Position numbers and translations under genes: made by a program
Shown here: piece by piece, positions 18,319 to 27,187 of the stretch
Layout of the letters: each line of letters begins with the position of its first letter
How positions within the stretch are numbered: the first letter of the stretch is position 1
Notes under the pieces: generated by a model
What the model was told of the DNA's origin: nothing
Databases searched by the model: none
What the model saw: the letters and a program-made list of their open reading frames with translations, nothing else
From: JOPF133 sp052144935
Lineage (GTDB): Bacteria > Acidobacteriota > Terriglobia > Bryobacterales > Bryobacteraceae
Direction: 5' to 3'
DNA: 50,647 bases
Assembly: GCA_052144935.1 (NCBI GenBank)
Contig: JBKQPR010000273.1
Coordinates: forward strand, 1 to 50,647

Positions 18319-19278
18319 TTAGGATTCCTCACCCTGACACTGGAGGGCACTGGCCGGCGAATGCGCGGCGGCGCTATCCAGCCCTCCCTGAAATACCCGG
18401 CTCTGCCGGATATCGAGTGCGTCGATGCGCGCCAGCTCCAGTTTGGCAACGCGCCCTCCCCGTTCCATTAGGCGAACGGCCTGGCGCAGCTTGATCCGGT
18501 CAATGGCGTTGCGCACACTGCGGGCGTTGGCAAAGTGCGGCTGCCCGATGCGCAACTGCAGATACTCCCTGAAAGCCGCTCTAGAGTCTTCGTCGAATGC
18601 GTACATCTGCTTGCGGGCCATCAATTCGGCGATCTCGATTAACTCATCGAGCGAATAGTCGGGAAAATCGATGTGATGCGCAATGCGCGAATGCAATCCG
18701 GGATTGGACTGAAAGAAACTGTCCATCCGGTTCTTGTATCCGGCGAGAATTACCACCAGATCGTCGCGCCGATTCTCCATAAACTGGAGCAGGATCTCGA
18801 TTGCCTCCTGGCCGTAGTCGCGCTCGTTCTCGGCGCGATACAGGTAGTACGCTTCATCGATAAACAACACCCCGCCCATGGCCTTCTGCAGGATCTCTTT
18901 GGTTTTGGGCGCCGTGTGGCCCACGTACTGTCCAACCAGATCGTCGCGAGTAGCCACCACCAGATGCCCCCGGCGCACATACCCGAGACGATGGAGTAAC
19001 TTCGCCATGCGCATCGCGACGGTGGTCTTTCCGGTGCCGGGGCGGCCCGTGAAACACATGTGCAAGGACGGAGGATCGGCGCAGAGCCCCACCTGCTTTC
19101 GAAACTTTTCCACCAGAAGCAGCGAGGCAATCTGGTGAATTCTCAGTTTCACGGGAAGGAGGCCGATCAATTCGGCATCCAGTTCTCCCAGAACATCCTG
19201 GATATTGGATTCGCGCAAGGCTACGCCGATATCCACCACTTCATCCGGCGCCGCTCGAGTTTCAGATAAGCATTCCAT
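18319..19278 (-). CDS. cbbX: Red-type RuBisCO activase CbbX
   Basis: A 319-residue AAA+ protein that frees RuBisCO from inhibitory sugar phosphates by pulling on the large-subunit C-terminus. Walker A is GRPGTGKT (residues 78-85); the pore-loop region is VGQYVGHTAPKTKE; Walker B is GVLFIDEAYYLY (about 136-147); ILAGYKNRMDSFFQSNPGLHSR carries sensor 1 and the arginine finger. CbbX is a hallmark of red-type form I RuBisCO and matches the rbcL here. It lies 12 bp after rbcS and touches prk. Confidence 0.96.
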   Translation of the reverse strand: MECLSETRAAPDEVVDIGVALRESNIQDVLGELDAELIGLLPVKLRIHQIASLLLVEKFRKQVGLCADPPSLHMCFTGRPGTGKTTVAMRMAKLLHRLGYVRRGHLVVATRDDLVGQYVGHTAPKTKEILQKAMGGVLFIDEAYYLYRAENERDYGQEAIEILLQFMENRRDDLVVILAGYKNRMDSFFQSNPGLHSRIAHHIDFPDYSLDELIEIAELMARKQMYAFDEDSRAAFREYLQLRIGQPHFANARSVRNAIDRIKLRQAVRLMERGGRVAKLELARIDALDIRQSRVFQGGLDSAAAHSPASALQCQGEES

Positions 19279-19290
19279 GGACAGCGGTTC

Positions 19291-19743
19291 CTATCCTCTG
19301 CCGTTTTCAGGCTCCGCCCGCTCGCCGTCGTAGCGCTCGCCTTCGGGCTTGTCCGCTGCGTACGAGTGGAGCGTGTACCGGATGGCGCGGCCGTCCACTT
19401 CCTGGCGGTCGAGCCGGAAGCCGGGCTCCCGCTTGGGCCGGTTTACCAGGAAGGAGAGCGCCACTGTCTCCCGTCCTCTCGCGGGATTGTTGGCATTGAC
19501 CTTGATGTAGTGGTTGGGTAAGGCCTTCCGGCAAGCATTGACTTCGAACAGGATCGCCGCCGGGTCGAGCACTTCGAACATGGGAAGGGCCCACATATCC
19601 CAGTACGAGTTCCGCGGATGCGGATCGTCGGTGTACTCGATGCCGATCGACCAGTTGTTCTTGATGCAATAGTCGATCTGACTGGCGATCTGTCGATCCG
19701 TCAAGTCGGGCAAAAAAGAGAAAGTGCCTTGCGTAAGTCTCAT
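19291..19743 (-). CDS. rbcS: RuBisCO small subunit (red type)
   Basis: A 150-residue small subunit: MRLTQGTFSFLPDLTDRQIA; IDYCIKNNWSIGIEYTDDPH; RNSYWDMWALPMFEV; FEVNACRKALPNHYIKVNA. The C-terminal extension to about residue 140 (FLVNRPKREPGFRLDRQEV, then RYTLHSYA) is the beta-hairpin that red-type enzymes use in place of the betaA-betaB loop of green-type enzymes. ATG 19743 is preceded by GAAGGAA. It lies 14 bp downstream of rbcL. Confidence 0.95.
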   Translation of the reverse strand: MRLTQGTFSFLPDLTDRQIASQIDYCIKNNWSIGIEYTDDPHPRNSYWDMWALPMFEVLDPAAILFEVNACRKALPNHYIKVNANNPARGRETVALSFLVNRPKREPGFRLDRQEVDGRAIRYTLHSYAADKPEGERYDGERAEPENGRG

Positions 19744-19757
19744 AACGTTCCTTCCAC

Positions 19758-21209
19758 TCAATAAGTCGGGGTCGCCACCGGAACAAAGTCCGCGGTATCC
19801 GTAGACTCGTAGTTGTACGTCACATCCTTCCATGTCTCGAGAGCGCCACGTAGCGGGGAGCACCACCTGGCGGCCCTCTCGAGAATCTCCGGGCCTTCCG
19901 TCAGGTAATCGCGCCCTTCGTTCCGCGCCTGAATAATCGCCTCGACGGCGACACGATTGGCCGTCGCTCCAGCCTGAATTCCCGCCGGGTGACCGATGGT
20001 GCCGCCCCCGAATTGCAGAATCACGTCCTCGCCCAGATAGTGGAGTAACTGGGGCAACTGGCCCGCATGAATTCCGCCGGAGGCCACGGGCATCACCATT
20101 CGCAGCGAGGCCCAATCCTGATCGAAGAACAGGCCGTGCTCGAGGCGCGCCGGTGTACGAGGTTCCCGCAGCGTATCGTAGAATCCCCGGACCATCAACG
20201 GATCGCCCTCCAGTTTGCCCACCACGGTGCCGGCATGCAGATGATCCACGCCCGCCATGCGCATCCATTTACAGATCACCCTAAAACTCATCCCGTGATT
20301 TTTTTGGCGCGCATAGGTGGAGTTGCCCGCGCGGTGCAGGTGCAGGATCATGTCGTTTCGGCGCGCCCACTTGGCCATCGACTGGATGGCGGTATAGCCG
20401 ACCACCAGGTCGATCATGACGATGATCGATCCCAACTCTTTGGCGAACTCGGCGCGCTCGTACATATCCTCCATCGTGCCCGCCGTCACGTTCATGTAAT
20501 GCCCTTTGACCTCCCCGGTCGCCGCCGAGGCGCGGTTTACGGCTTCCATCCCGAACAGGAAGCGTTCGCGCCAGCGCATGAAAGGCTGGGAGTTGATGTT
20601 TTCATCGTCTTTCGTGAAATCCAGGCCGCCTCTTAGCGCTTCGTAGACGACTCGGCCGTAATTCTTTCCCGAGAGTCCCAGTTTAGGTTTTATGGTCGCG
20701 CCCAGTAGAGGACGGCCGAATTTGTCGAGCCGTTCGCGCTCCACAACGATGCCGGTGGCCGGCCCCTGGAAAGTCTTGAGATAGGCTACGGGAAGACGCA
20801 TATCTTCCAGGCGGAGCGCCTTGATGGCCTTGAACCCGAAGACATTGCCGATGATCGAGGCGGTCAGGTTCGCGATGGAGCCTTCTTCGAACAGGTCCAT
20901 GTCATAGGCGATGTAAGCGAAATACTGCCCCGGCGAATTCGGCACCGCGTCGACGCGGTAGGCCTTCGCCCGATAGACCTCGCACGCCGTCAACCGGTCG
21001 GTCCACACCACCGTCCAGGTAGCAGTAGAGGATTCACCCGCCACCGCTGCGGCCGCCTCGATGGGATCGACGCCATCCTGCGGCGTTACGCGAAACAAGG
21101 CGAGCACGTCGGTGTCCTTCGGGATGTAGTCGGGTTCCCAATAGCCCATCTTTGCGTAGGGGATTACCCCCGCCCGGTAGCGCTCGTTTGACGTTAAGGT
21201 GTTTCTCAT
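19758..21209 (-). CDS. rbcL: RuBisCO large subunit, form I red type
   Basis: A 483-residue large subunit that carboxylates ribulose 1,5-bisphosphate. All catalytic segments are present: TIKPKLGLS (Lys175 in spinach numbering), GGLDFTKDDENINSQPFMRW with the carbamylated lysine at residue 200 here, HLHRAGNSTYARQKNHGMSF, HLHAGTVVGKLEGD (loop 6 lysine), and MPVASGGIHAG. The text is clearly IC/ID-like rather than IA/IB. The C-terminus ends VPVATPTY, the tail that CbbX acts on. First gene of the minus-strand Calvin operon; no strong Shine-Dalgarno or promoter was identified upstream. Confidence 0.98.
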   Translation of the reverse strand: MRNTLTSNERYRAGVIPYAKMGYWEPDYIPKDTDVLALFRVTPQDGVDPIEAAAAVAGESSTATWTVVWTDRLTACEVYRAKAYRVDAVPNSPGQYFAYIAYDMDLFEEGSIANLTASIIGNVFGFKAIKALRLEDMRLPVAYLKTFQGPATGIVVERERLDKFGRPLLGATIKPKLGLSGKNYGRVVYEALRGGLDFTKDDENINSQPFMRWRERFLFGMEAVNRASAATGEVKGHYMNVTAGTMEDMYERAEFAKELGSIIVMIDLVVGYTAIQSMAKWARRNDMILHLHRAGNSTYARQKNHGMSFRVICKWMRMAGVDHLHAGTVVGKLEGDPLMVRGFYDTLREPRTPARLEHGLFFDQDWASLRMVMPVASGGIHAGQLPQLLHYLGEDVILQFGGGTIGHPAGIQAGATANRVAVEAIIQARNEGRDYLTEGPEILERAARWCSPLRGALETWKDVTYNYESTDTADFVPVATPTY

Positions 21210-21745
21210 GACTGGAATTTACTCACTGCGCCCATGCTAACATCGCGTCGATTGCGGATCGAAGGCTTCCACTGCGGAGGAGGCTAAGTCGGGCAAGTGG
21301 GCCGATTCGGACGGGTCCGGTGGGACGAATGGACCTAAGGCTAAGTTACGGCATCCTCAACTTGCCGATGAATGGTCTAATCGGAGTGCGCGATCGCGGA
21401 TTCTGAGACAGGTGCCTGCTGTGGGTCAATCCAAATTGAGTCCGCGCCCGGCCGTTTGGTAGACGCGGCGATACGTGCCCAGTCCGCCGCCCGGGGAAGG
21501 CCGGATGCCGCCGGCTGGCGAGTTTGCGATCGAGCTGTTCTGGGAAAGCAGGATGCAAAACGGGAGAAACGGGTGCTTTAATACCGGTTCTTGGTGGTAT
21601 ACTACTCTTGGCCGGGACTCCAATAGGGAACTCTGGCCAAGAGCGACTTCAAAACGTCGTTGGGTTTCGTTTCCCGTGAACCGGACCCGGCTCACGGAGA
21701 ACGCGACTTCGATGCGGTCAAGAGTGGACGCGTTGGAGGCCGATC
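21210..21745. other. Divergent rbcL-aceA intergenic region
   Basis: 536 bp separate the two divergent starts; no open frame here has family features. No convincing CbbR-type site or -35/-10 pair was found for rbcL. On the aceA side there is an extended -10 (21595-21603) and, immediately after it, a 9-bp inverted repeat CTCTTGGCC (21605-21613) with GGCCAAGAG (21635-21643). GGAGG at 21734-21738 is the aceA ribosome-binding site. Confidence 0.6.
21595..21603 (+). promoter_or_regulatory. Candidate extended -10 promoter of aceA
   Basis: TGGTATACT matches the extended -10 form TG-N-TATAAT with one mismatch; no good -35 stands 17 bp upstream. The inverted repeat at 21605-21643 would overlap the start of the transcript, a position suited to a repressor or a leader hairpin. 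Confidence 0.45.
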
Positions 21746-24010
21746 GTGAGCTCATTCGAAGAACAAGTAGCCGATGTCAGCAACTGGTTTGCAAGCCCGC
21801 GCTTCAGGGGGATTTTACGTCTGTACTCACCGCGTCAGGTGGTGGAACAGCGGGGAAGGATCGAGGCCGACTACCGTGTCGCTCGAATGGCCGCCGAAGG
21901 TTTCTACGCGCGCCTTCGGGAGCTGTTCACTGCGCGCAAGGCGATCACCACCTTTGGTCCGTACTCCCCGGGACAAGCCGTAGCGATCAAGCGAGTTGGA
22001 ATCGAAGGTATCTACCTGGGCGGCTGGGCGACGTCCGCCAAGGGAGGCGTGTCGGAAGACCCGGGCGCCGATCTGGCCAGCTATCCGCTGAGCCAGGTGC
22101 CCGACGAGGCGGCATCGATCGTGCGCGCCCTGCTCACCGCCGATAAGAACCAGTTCTTCCAACGTTCGCGTATGACGCCGGAACGGCGGGCAGCCACTCC
22201 GGAAATCGACTATCGGCCATTCATCGTCGCCGATGCCGATACGGGACACGGCGGGGATGCACACGTCCGGAACCTTATTCGCAGATTTGTCGAGGCCGGG
22301 GTACCCGGTTACCACATCGAGGACCAGAAACCCGGAGTGAAGAAGTGCGGTCACCAGGGCGGCAAGGTCCTGGTGGCTACGCACGAACAAATTCAGAGGC
22401 TGAACGCGGCGCGATTCCAGCTCGATGTCATGCGTGTGCCGGGTATCATCGTGGCTCGTACAGACGCTGAGGCGGCGAACCTTCTCGAAAGCTGTGCGGA
22501 CGAACGCGATCAGCCATTCATTCTGGGAGCCACCAACGTCCGAGTCCCGAGTTACAAGGCTGCCTTTCTCGCGATCCTGAAAAGTTTCTTCGATTTGGGG
22601 ATCGAAGAGATCAAAGGGCACATGATGTTCGCTGTGCCCCGCTCCGAGTTTGACTTCGCTACTTGCTGGCTCGAAGAAACCGGCATGATGCCGGCCATCT
22701 CGGAGAACGCCGCCGCATTCAAGCAGAGCGGGAATTCGCCAGTGGAGGCCATGCTCGACAAGGTCATCACAAGGTTCCTGGATGCGTGGCAGGACGCGGC
22801 GGATCTCGAGACGTACGGTCAGACGGTCGCTGACGCCATGGTGTTCCGCGCCAGCCAGGGCGAGTCCTTCGACATGCGCGTCGATGAATGGCTGGCCTTC
22901 TCCAAACGTGCTTCGTTGCATGCCGCTCGTGAAAAGGCAAAGTCGATCGGCGTCAATGTAGTTTGGGATTGCGAACTCGCGAAGACACCCGAAGGTTACT
23001 ACCAGGTGCAGGGAGGCCTCGACTATGCGATTGCCAAGTCCCTCGCCGCCGCGCCTTTCGCCGACATATTGTGGATGGAGACCTCCACGGCGAACCTCGA
23101 GGAGGCGAAGGCATTCGCGGAGGCGATTCACGCTGAGTTCCCGGACAAGATGCTGGCATACAACCTCTCACCGTCTTTCAACTGGGACACCACGGGCATG
23201 AGCGATGAGGAAATGAAGCGCTTTCCCGAGGAGTTGGGCAAGCTGGGTTATGTCTTCAACTTCATTACCTACGGCGGGCACCAAATCGATGGTTTGGCCG
23301 CTGAAGAGTTCGCGACGGCGCTGCGGCAAGACGGGATGCTGTCGTTGGCGCGCTTACAGCGAAAGTTCAGGCTGCTGGAATCCCCCTACCGGACGCCGCA
23401 GACGCTGGTCGGCGGCCCGCGGCTGGATGCAGCGCTGATGGCCGCTTCCGGCCGTACGGCCACAACCAAGGCGATGGGCCGAGGATCGACGCAACACCAG
23501 CACCTTGTACAGACCGAGTTGCCCCCGGGGCTTCTGGAGGAGTGGCTCGAGATCTGGGCGGACTCCAACAAGGTGCCTTTGGCGCTGCGCGTGAAGTTGC
23601 AGCCGGTCGCCGCGGGCTCGGAACTTCTGGAGCTGAGCGTCTGGAACGATTCGACCGACAAGCTGGTCAACGTCGTTTTTGCGGATATCCAAGACCGGCG
23701 CGGCCGCAAAATCCTGTCGATCCGCGATCAGAACAACTTCAATCCCGCGCTGCGCCAGAAGCGTCTGATGACGCTGGCACATCTCTTCTTGATTCACCGC
23801 TACAAGGTTGGGTGGGTGCACTACTTGAGCCCCAACGACGACAACCTTCGCCAGGCCCGGAGGATGGAGAACTTGGGAATCTTCAGCCACCTGAATGCCG
23901 AGGCCGGGCTGATCATTGTCGCCGACGTCAACGGAGCGCGCACTAGCGAGTTACTCAATCCGGACCACGTTGCCCTGCGACAACTGATCGCTAAAGGGCC
24001 CAGTGCTTAG
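21746..24010 (+). CDS. aceA: Isocitrate lyase, long ICL2-type
   Basis: A 754-residue enzyme cleaving isocitrate to glyoxylate and succinate in the glyoxylate shunt. The catalytic loop KKCGH lies at residues 199-203; also present are DADTGHGG, VARTDAE, and NLSPSFNW. Ordinary bacterial enzymes are 430-530 residues. The additional ~200-residue C-terminal region (after LRQDGMLSLARLQRKFRLLE; ending NLGIFSHLNAEAGLIIVADV) makes it like the ~766-residue mycobacterial ICL2, whose C-terminal domain binds acetyl-CoA as an activator; that control is inferred here. GTG 21746 has GGAGG 7 bp ahead. Divergent from the Calvin operon; no malate synthase is nearby. Confidence 0.94.
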   Translation: MSSFEEQVADVSNWFASPRFRGILRLYSPRQVVEQRGRIEADYRVARMAAEGFYARLRELFTARKAITTFGPYSPGQAVAIKRVGIEGIYLGGWATSAKGGVSEDPGADLASYPLSQVPDEAASIVRALLTADKNQFFQRSRMTPERRAATPEIDYRPFIVADADTGHGGDAHVRNLIRRFVEAGVPGYHIEDQKPGVKKCGHQGGKVLVATHEQIQRLNAARFQLDVMRVPGIIVARTDAEAANLLESCADERDQPFILGATNVRVPSYKAAFLAILKSFFDLGIEEIKGHMMFAVPRSEFDFATCWLEETGMMPAISENAAAFKQSGNSPVEAMLDKVITRFLDAWQDAADLETYGQTVADAMVFRASQGESFDMRVDEWLAFSKRASLHAAREKAKSIGVNVVWDCELAKTPEGYYQVQGGLDYAIAKSLAAAPFADILWMETSTANLEEAKAFAEAIHAEFPDKMLAYNLSPSFNWDTTGMSDEEMKRFPEELGKLGYVFNFITYGGHQIDGLAAEEFATALRQDGMLSLARLQRKFRLLESPYRTPQTLVGGPRLDAALMAASGRTATTKAMGRGSTQHQHLVQTELPPGLLEEWLEIWADSNKVPLALRVKLQPVAAGSELLELSVWNDSTDKLVNVVFADIQDRRGRKILSIRDQNNFNPALRQKRLMTLAHLFLIHRYKVGWVHYLSPNDDNLRQARRMENLGIFSHLNAEAGLIIVADVNGARTSELLNPDHVALRQLIAKGPSA

Positions 24011-24588
24011 TAAGGCTCGCACACGCTCGAAATACCCGATCGACGACCGGCGCCACCTGGGAAAGGGGATGCCAAGGACAGATCGAACGTGACCCGGCGG
24101 CCAGGAAGGCGTTCCGGGCCGGTCATCCCCGCCCTTCCAGCGGCGGCCCGGCCGGGGCCTTTCAGGGCCTGCGCCGTCGGCGAGGTTCGTGGCGTTCATG
24201 CGCTTTTCGGCGGCCTTTCCGGTAGTTTCCGCGTTCATCGGCGGGGTTATCCTTTCGGCGGCCGATCCGCGGCATGACCATTCATCGCTGGGGTGGTCCC
24301 GGAAAGCAAGCGGAGTTTTCGGAAACCGTTGCATGGCCAAGGGAAGGGCGCCGGCGGAGAGTTACCGAATGTCACCATGCCCGAGCTCCCTACTTGCCGC
24401 TTTCCATATGCCGGCACGGTTCACCCACGCGCCGTTGCGGTAAACGAACGCCTCCCTGACCCGGCCCGAGTTGGCGTTGAAGATCAATCGTGAGCGGCGG
24501 CCAGCATCGCAAGTGACCGTCCAGGTGAAGAAGACCGGCGTGACCTGCTCCCGGTCGTCGCCGCTTTCCATGCTTTCCATTGGCGTGG
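24011..24588. other. Intergenic stretch without a recognisable gene
   Basis: About 580 bp between aceA and the SCO1 promoter. A minus-strand open frame at 24362-24580 (with VTCDAGRRSRLIFNANSGRV) is protein-like but has no ribosome-binding site and no family I recognise. The rest shows nothing. Confidence 0.45.
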
Positions 24589-24617
24589 CTGACGCGGCTT
24601 GCCTGCCGCGCTATAAT
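24589..24617 (+). promoter_or_regulatory. Sigma70-like promoter of the SCO1-TPR pair
   Basis: CTGACG (24589-24594) and a perfect TATAAT (24612-24617) are 17 bp apart. The SCO1 ATG is at 24641, giving a leader of about 17 nt with no obvious Shine-Dalgarno. Confidence 0.65.
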
Positions 24618-24640
24618 CCATCTCAACGGCACTCAGACGT

Positions 24641-25444
24641 ATGCGCGCGCTTCTTCTGCTCCTCACTCCCGTCGCCCTGGCTCACACCTACCCGGTCGAC
24701 GGCATCGTGCTGGCGGTCGACCCGGCCTCCCACACCATGCTGGTATCCCATCGGCCCATACCCCATTACATGCCGGCCATGGTCATGCCGTTCCGCGTCG
24801 ACGATCCCGGCGTGCTCGATGCGCTCTACCCCGGTGCGCGGGTGGCGTTCGATCTGGTGGTCGATGCGCGCCGCTCCCTGGCGCGCAACGTCCGGAAATC
24901 CGGAGCGCCCGACGCCGCGATCCCCGCGCCCAAGGAACAGATCCACATCGGCGACCCGCTGCCGGATTTCCGGCTCACCGACCAATCCGGCCGTCCCTTC
25001 GATCCCGCCAGCCTCCGCGGCAAGGTCGTCGCCATCGATTTCATATACACCCGCTGCCCCTTGCCCGACGTCTGCCCTCGGCTGTCGGCCAATTTCGCCG
25101 CATTGCAGCGCCACTTCCACGCGCAGCTCACGAACGACCTGGTGCTCCTTTCCGTCACCGTCGATCCCGAGTTCGACACCCCCGCGGTGCTGGCCGATTA
25201 CGCCCGGCGCTGGGCCGCGGAGGCCGCGTGGCATTTCCTGACCGGCGGAGGGACCTCTGGGCCCGGCCCGCTGGCCGCCGCGCTGGGCGAGGTCTACTGG
25301 AGCGACGAAGGCTCCATCGGTCACAACTCGACCACCTCGATCGTGGGCCGCGACGGCCGCCTGGCAGCTTTCGTCGAAGGATCAAATTACCGGGTCGATC
25401 AACTGGAACACCTTGTCGCTCTTCAATTGGAGAAACCCCTATGA
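24641..25444 (+). CDS. CusF-like plus SCO1/SenC copper protein
   Basis: A 267-residue exported protein. A short signal peptide (MRALLLLLTPVALAHT) is followed by a CusF-like copper-binding segment (residues 20-75, with HYMPAMVMPFRV) and a thioredoxin-like SCO1 domain (IGDPLPDFRLTDQSGRPFD; VVAIDFIYTRCPLPDVCPRL; GHNSTTSIVGRDG). SCO1 proteins deliver copper to cytochrome c oxidase or act as thiol oxidoreductases. The cysteine pair, Cys139 and Cys145, is spaced CX5C instead of the usual CX3C; the downstream His of GHNST is kept. It overlaps the TPR gene by 4 bp (ATGA). Confidence 0.88.
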   Translation: MRALLLLLTPVALAHTYPVDGIVLAVDPASHTMLVSHRPIPHYMPAMVMPFRVDDPGVLDALYPGARVAFDLVVDARRSLARNVRKSGAPDAAIPAPKEQIHIGDPLPDFRLTDQSGRPFDPASLRGKVVAIDFIYTRCPLPDVCPRLSANFAALQRHFHAQLTNDLVLLSVTVDPEFDTPAVLADYARRWAAEAAWHFLTGGGTSGPGPLAAALGEVYWSDEGSIGHNSTTSIVGRDGRLAAFVEGSNYRVDQLEHLVALQLEKPL

Positions 25445-27096
25445 AGCTCACGCTGTTCGCAATCGCTCTGGCCCAACTCGCCCCCTGGCAGGCCACGGCA
25501 CAGTCCGCGGGGCAGTCCGCAACACAGCCCCAGAAGGCCGCCGATAACTGTGTCCCGCCCCCTAGCGCACTGGCCCCCACCCTGCCCGCCAAGCTCCTCA
25601 CCGGCATGGGAACGGTGCACCTGTCCATCACCACCACGAGTCCGGAGGCGCAGCAGTTCTTCGACCAGGGCGTGGCGCAGATGCACTCCTTCTGGGCCCG
25701 TGAAGCCGAGCGTTCCTTCCTGCAGGCCGCCGCTCTGGACCCCGCCGCCCCTATGCCTTACTGGGGCATCGCCATGGTGGCCGCGGGCGACTGGCGGCCG
25801 CGCTTCCAGATCGACCTGCTGGAACAGGTTCTGGGGAAGCAGGTCCCTCCCGCCACGTCCCGTGCGCGAACCGCGGCGCGGCGCGCCGTCGAATTGGCCG
25901 AGGCGCCGGGTAAAGCCACCGGCCTGGAAAAACTGTACATCGCCGCCATCGCCGCCCGCCGCGACCCCGCCGCCAAGGACCCCGAGGAGGCCTTTGTGAA
26001 AGCCCTGCGCGCCTTGCTGGCCGCGCATCCGGACGAGGTCGAGGCCCAACTCGATCTGGCCCTGATGATCATGCGGGGCTTCTCGGTTGCCGACCGCAAA
26101 CCCCTGGCTCCCGGCTCGACCGAAGCCGTCGCTATTCTCCGCGGCCTGTTGCCCAAGGTACCCGACCACCCCGGCGTGCACCACTACATCATCCACGCCT
26201 TCGAGGGATCCACCTTCGCGAAGGACGCCTGGCCGAGCTGCGAAAAGTATGCCCAACTGGTGCCCAACATCCCGCACGCTCTGCACATGCCCGGCCACAT
26301 CTACTCGCAGACCGGACGCTGGCAGGACGCGGCCAAGTCCTTCGCCGACGCCGCGGTCAACGAGCGCTTCTGGATGGCGCAGGACAAGCAATACGGCAGC
26401 GGCCACCACGGCCACAACGTCCACTACCTGGCTACGGCTTACTCTTTCGAAGGCCGCTTTGACGATGCCATCGAAGCCGCCCAGGAGCTGCTCGGTTACC
26501 AGGAGAACCCTGGCCAGGCAGCCCAACCGGACAACTTCACCACGGCCCGCGCGCAGGGCTTCATGGCGATGATGCGGACGCTGGTGCAATTCGAGAAGTG
26601 GGATGCCATTCTCTCCGGCGGCCTGCTCCCCGAGTTCGGCAAGCCTCGCCAGGACGCCTGGCGGCACTGGGCCCGCGCCCTCGCCTACGCCAATCAATCG
26701 AACCTTGCGTCCGCCCAGGACGAGTCACGGCTCTTCGAGCAGTCGATGACCGAGTTCCGCGCCAGGACCGGCCGTCCCGACCCCGCCGAGCTGCAGGTAG
26801 CCCGCCAGGAACTGGCCGGGCACATCGAGCTGGCGGCCGGGCGCGTAAGCCGGGCGCTGAAGCAGTTGGCAGCCGCGTCCAAAGCCGAGCGGCGCCTCAC
26901 TTATACCGAGCCGCCGTACTACCCGCGGCCGGTGGCGGAAGTGATCGGGCATGTGGCACTGAAGAATCATCAGCCGGCGGTCGCCCAGAGGGCCTTCCGC
27001 ACGGCGCTGGAACAGTACCCCGCCGACGCGCATGCCGAGCAAGGCCTGAAGTTGGCCCAGGGCGCTCCCGCGACGAACCTGGTGGCGGCCCGGTAG
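25441..27096 (+). CDS. Secreted tetratricopeptide-repeat protein
   Basis: A 551-residue protein with a signal peptide (MKLTLFAIALAQLAPWQATA). It contains helical repeat segments: QQFFDQGVAQMHSFWAREAE; AAALDPAAPMPYWGIAM; HMPGHIYSQTGRWQDAAKSF; HYLATAYSFEGRFDDAIEAA; and a C-terminal VALKNHQPAVAQRAFRTALE. A His-rich stretch (GSGHHGHNVHY) and conserved PYWGIAM and HHYIIHAFE could bind metal. Its ATG lies inside the SCO1 stop, so the two are co-translated; a role linked to copper handling is inferred from that alone. The frame is open far upstream, but only ATG 25441 fits. Confidence 0.82.
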   Translation: MKLTLFAIALAQLAPWQATAQSAGQSATQPQKAADNCVPPPSALAPTLPAKLLTGMGTVHLSITTTSPEAQQFFDQGVAQMHSFWAREAERSFLQAAALDPAAPMPYWGIAMVAAGDWRPRFQIDLLEQVLGKQVPPATSRARTAARRAVELAEAPGKATGLEKLYIAAIAARRDPAAKDPEEAFVKALRALLAAHPDEVEAQLDLALMIMRGFSVADRKPLAPGSTEAVAILRGLLPKVPDHPGVHHYIIHAFEGSTFAKDAWPSCEKYAQLVPNIPHALHMPGHIYSQTGRWQDAAKSFADAAVNERFWMAQDKQYGSGHHGHNVHYLATAYSFEGRFDDAIEAAQELLGYQENPGQAAQPDNFTTARAQGFMAMMRTLVQFEKWDAILSGGLLPEFGKPRQDAWRHWARALAYANQSNLASAQDESRLFEQSMTEFRARTGRPDPAELQVARQELAGHIELAAGRVSRALKQLAAASKAERRLTYTEPPYYPRPVAEVIGHVALKNHQPAVAQRAFRTALEQYPADAHAEQGLKLAQGAPATNLVAAR

Positions 27097-27105
27097 CTGG
27101 GGTGG

Positions 27106-27125
27106 GGCAGGCGTTTTCGCCTGCC
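27106..27125. repeat. Short hairpin, family B copy 1
   Basis: Perfect 8-bp arms GGCAGGCG / CGCCTGCC around a TTTT loop, 9 bp after the TPR gene stop. The same short palindrome recurs at 38992-39007, 39081-39098, 39231-39257 and 42068-42086, always between genes. It could terminate the SCO1-TPR transcript. Confidence 0.8.
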
Positions 27126-27187
27126 AACCTGCCAACCGTCCCTCAAATGAACACTTTGGGATTTGCTTTGATTGGAGGTGGTTCGTA

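Noticed and set aside
21210..21300. CbbR binding site upstream of rbcL
   Set aside because: T-N11-A pairs occur by chance; no cbbR gene and no convincing palindrome are present.
24362..24580. A minus-strand 72-codon frame with a protein-like sequence
   Set aside because: No ribosome-binding site, no recognisable family, and no neighbour context; kept only as a note.
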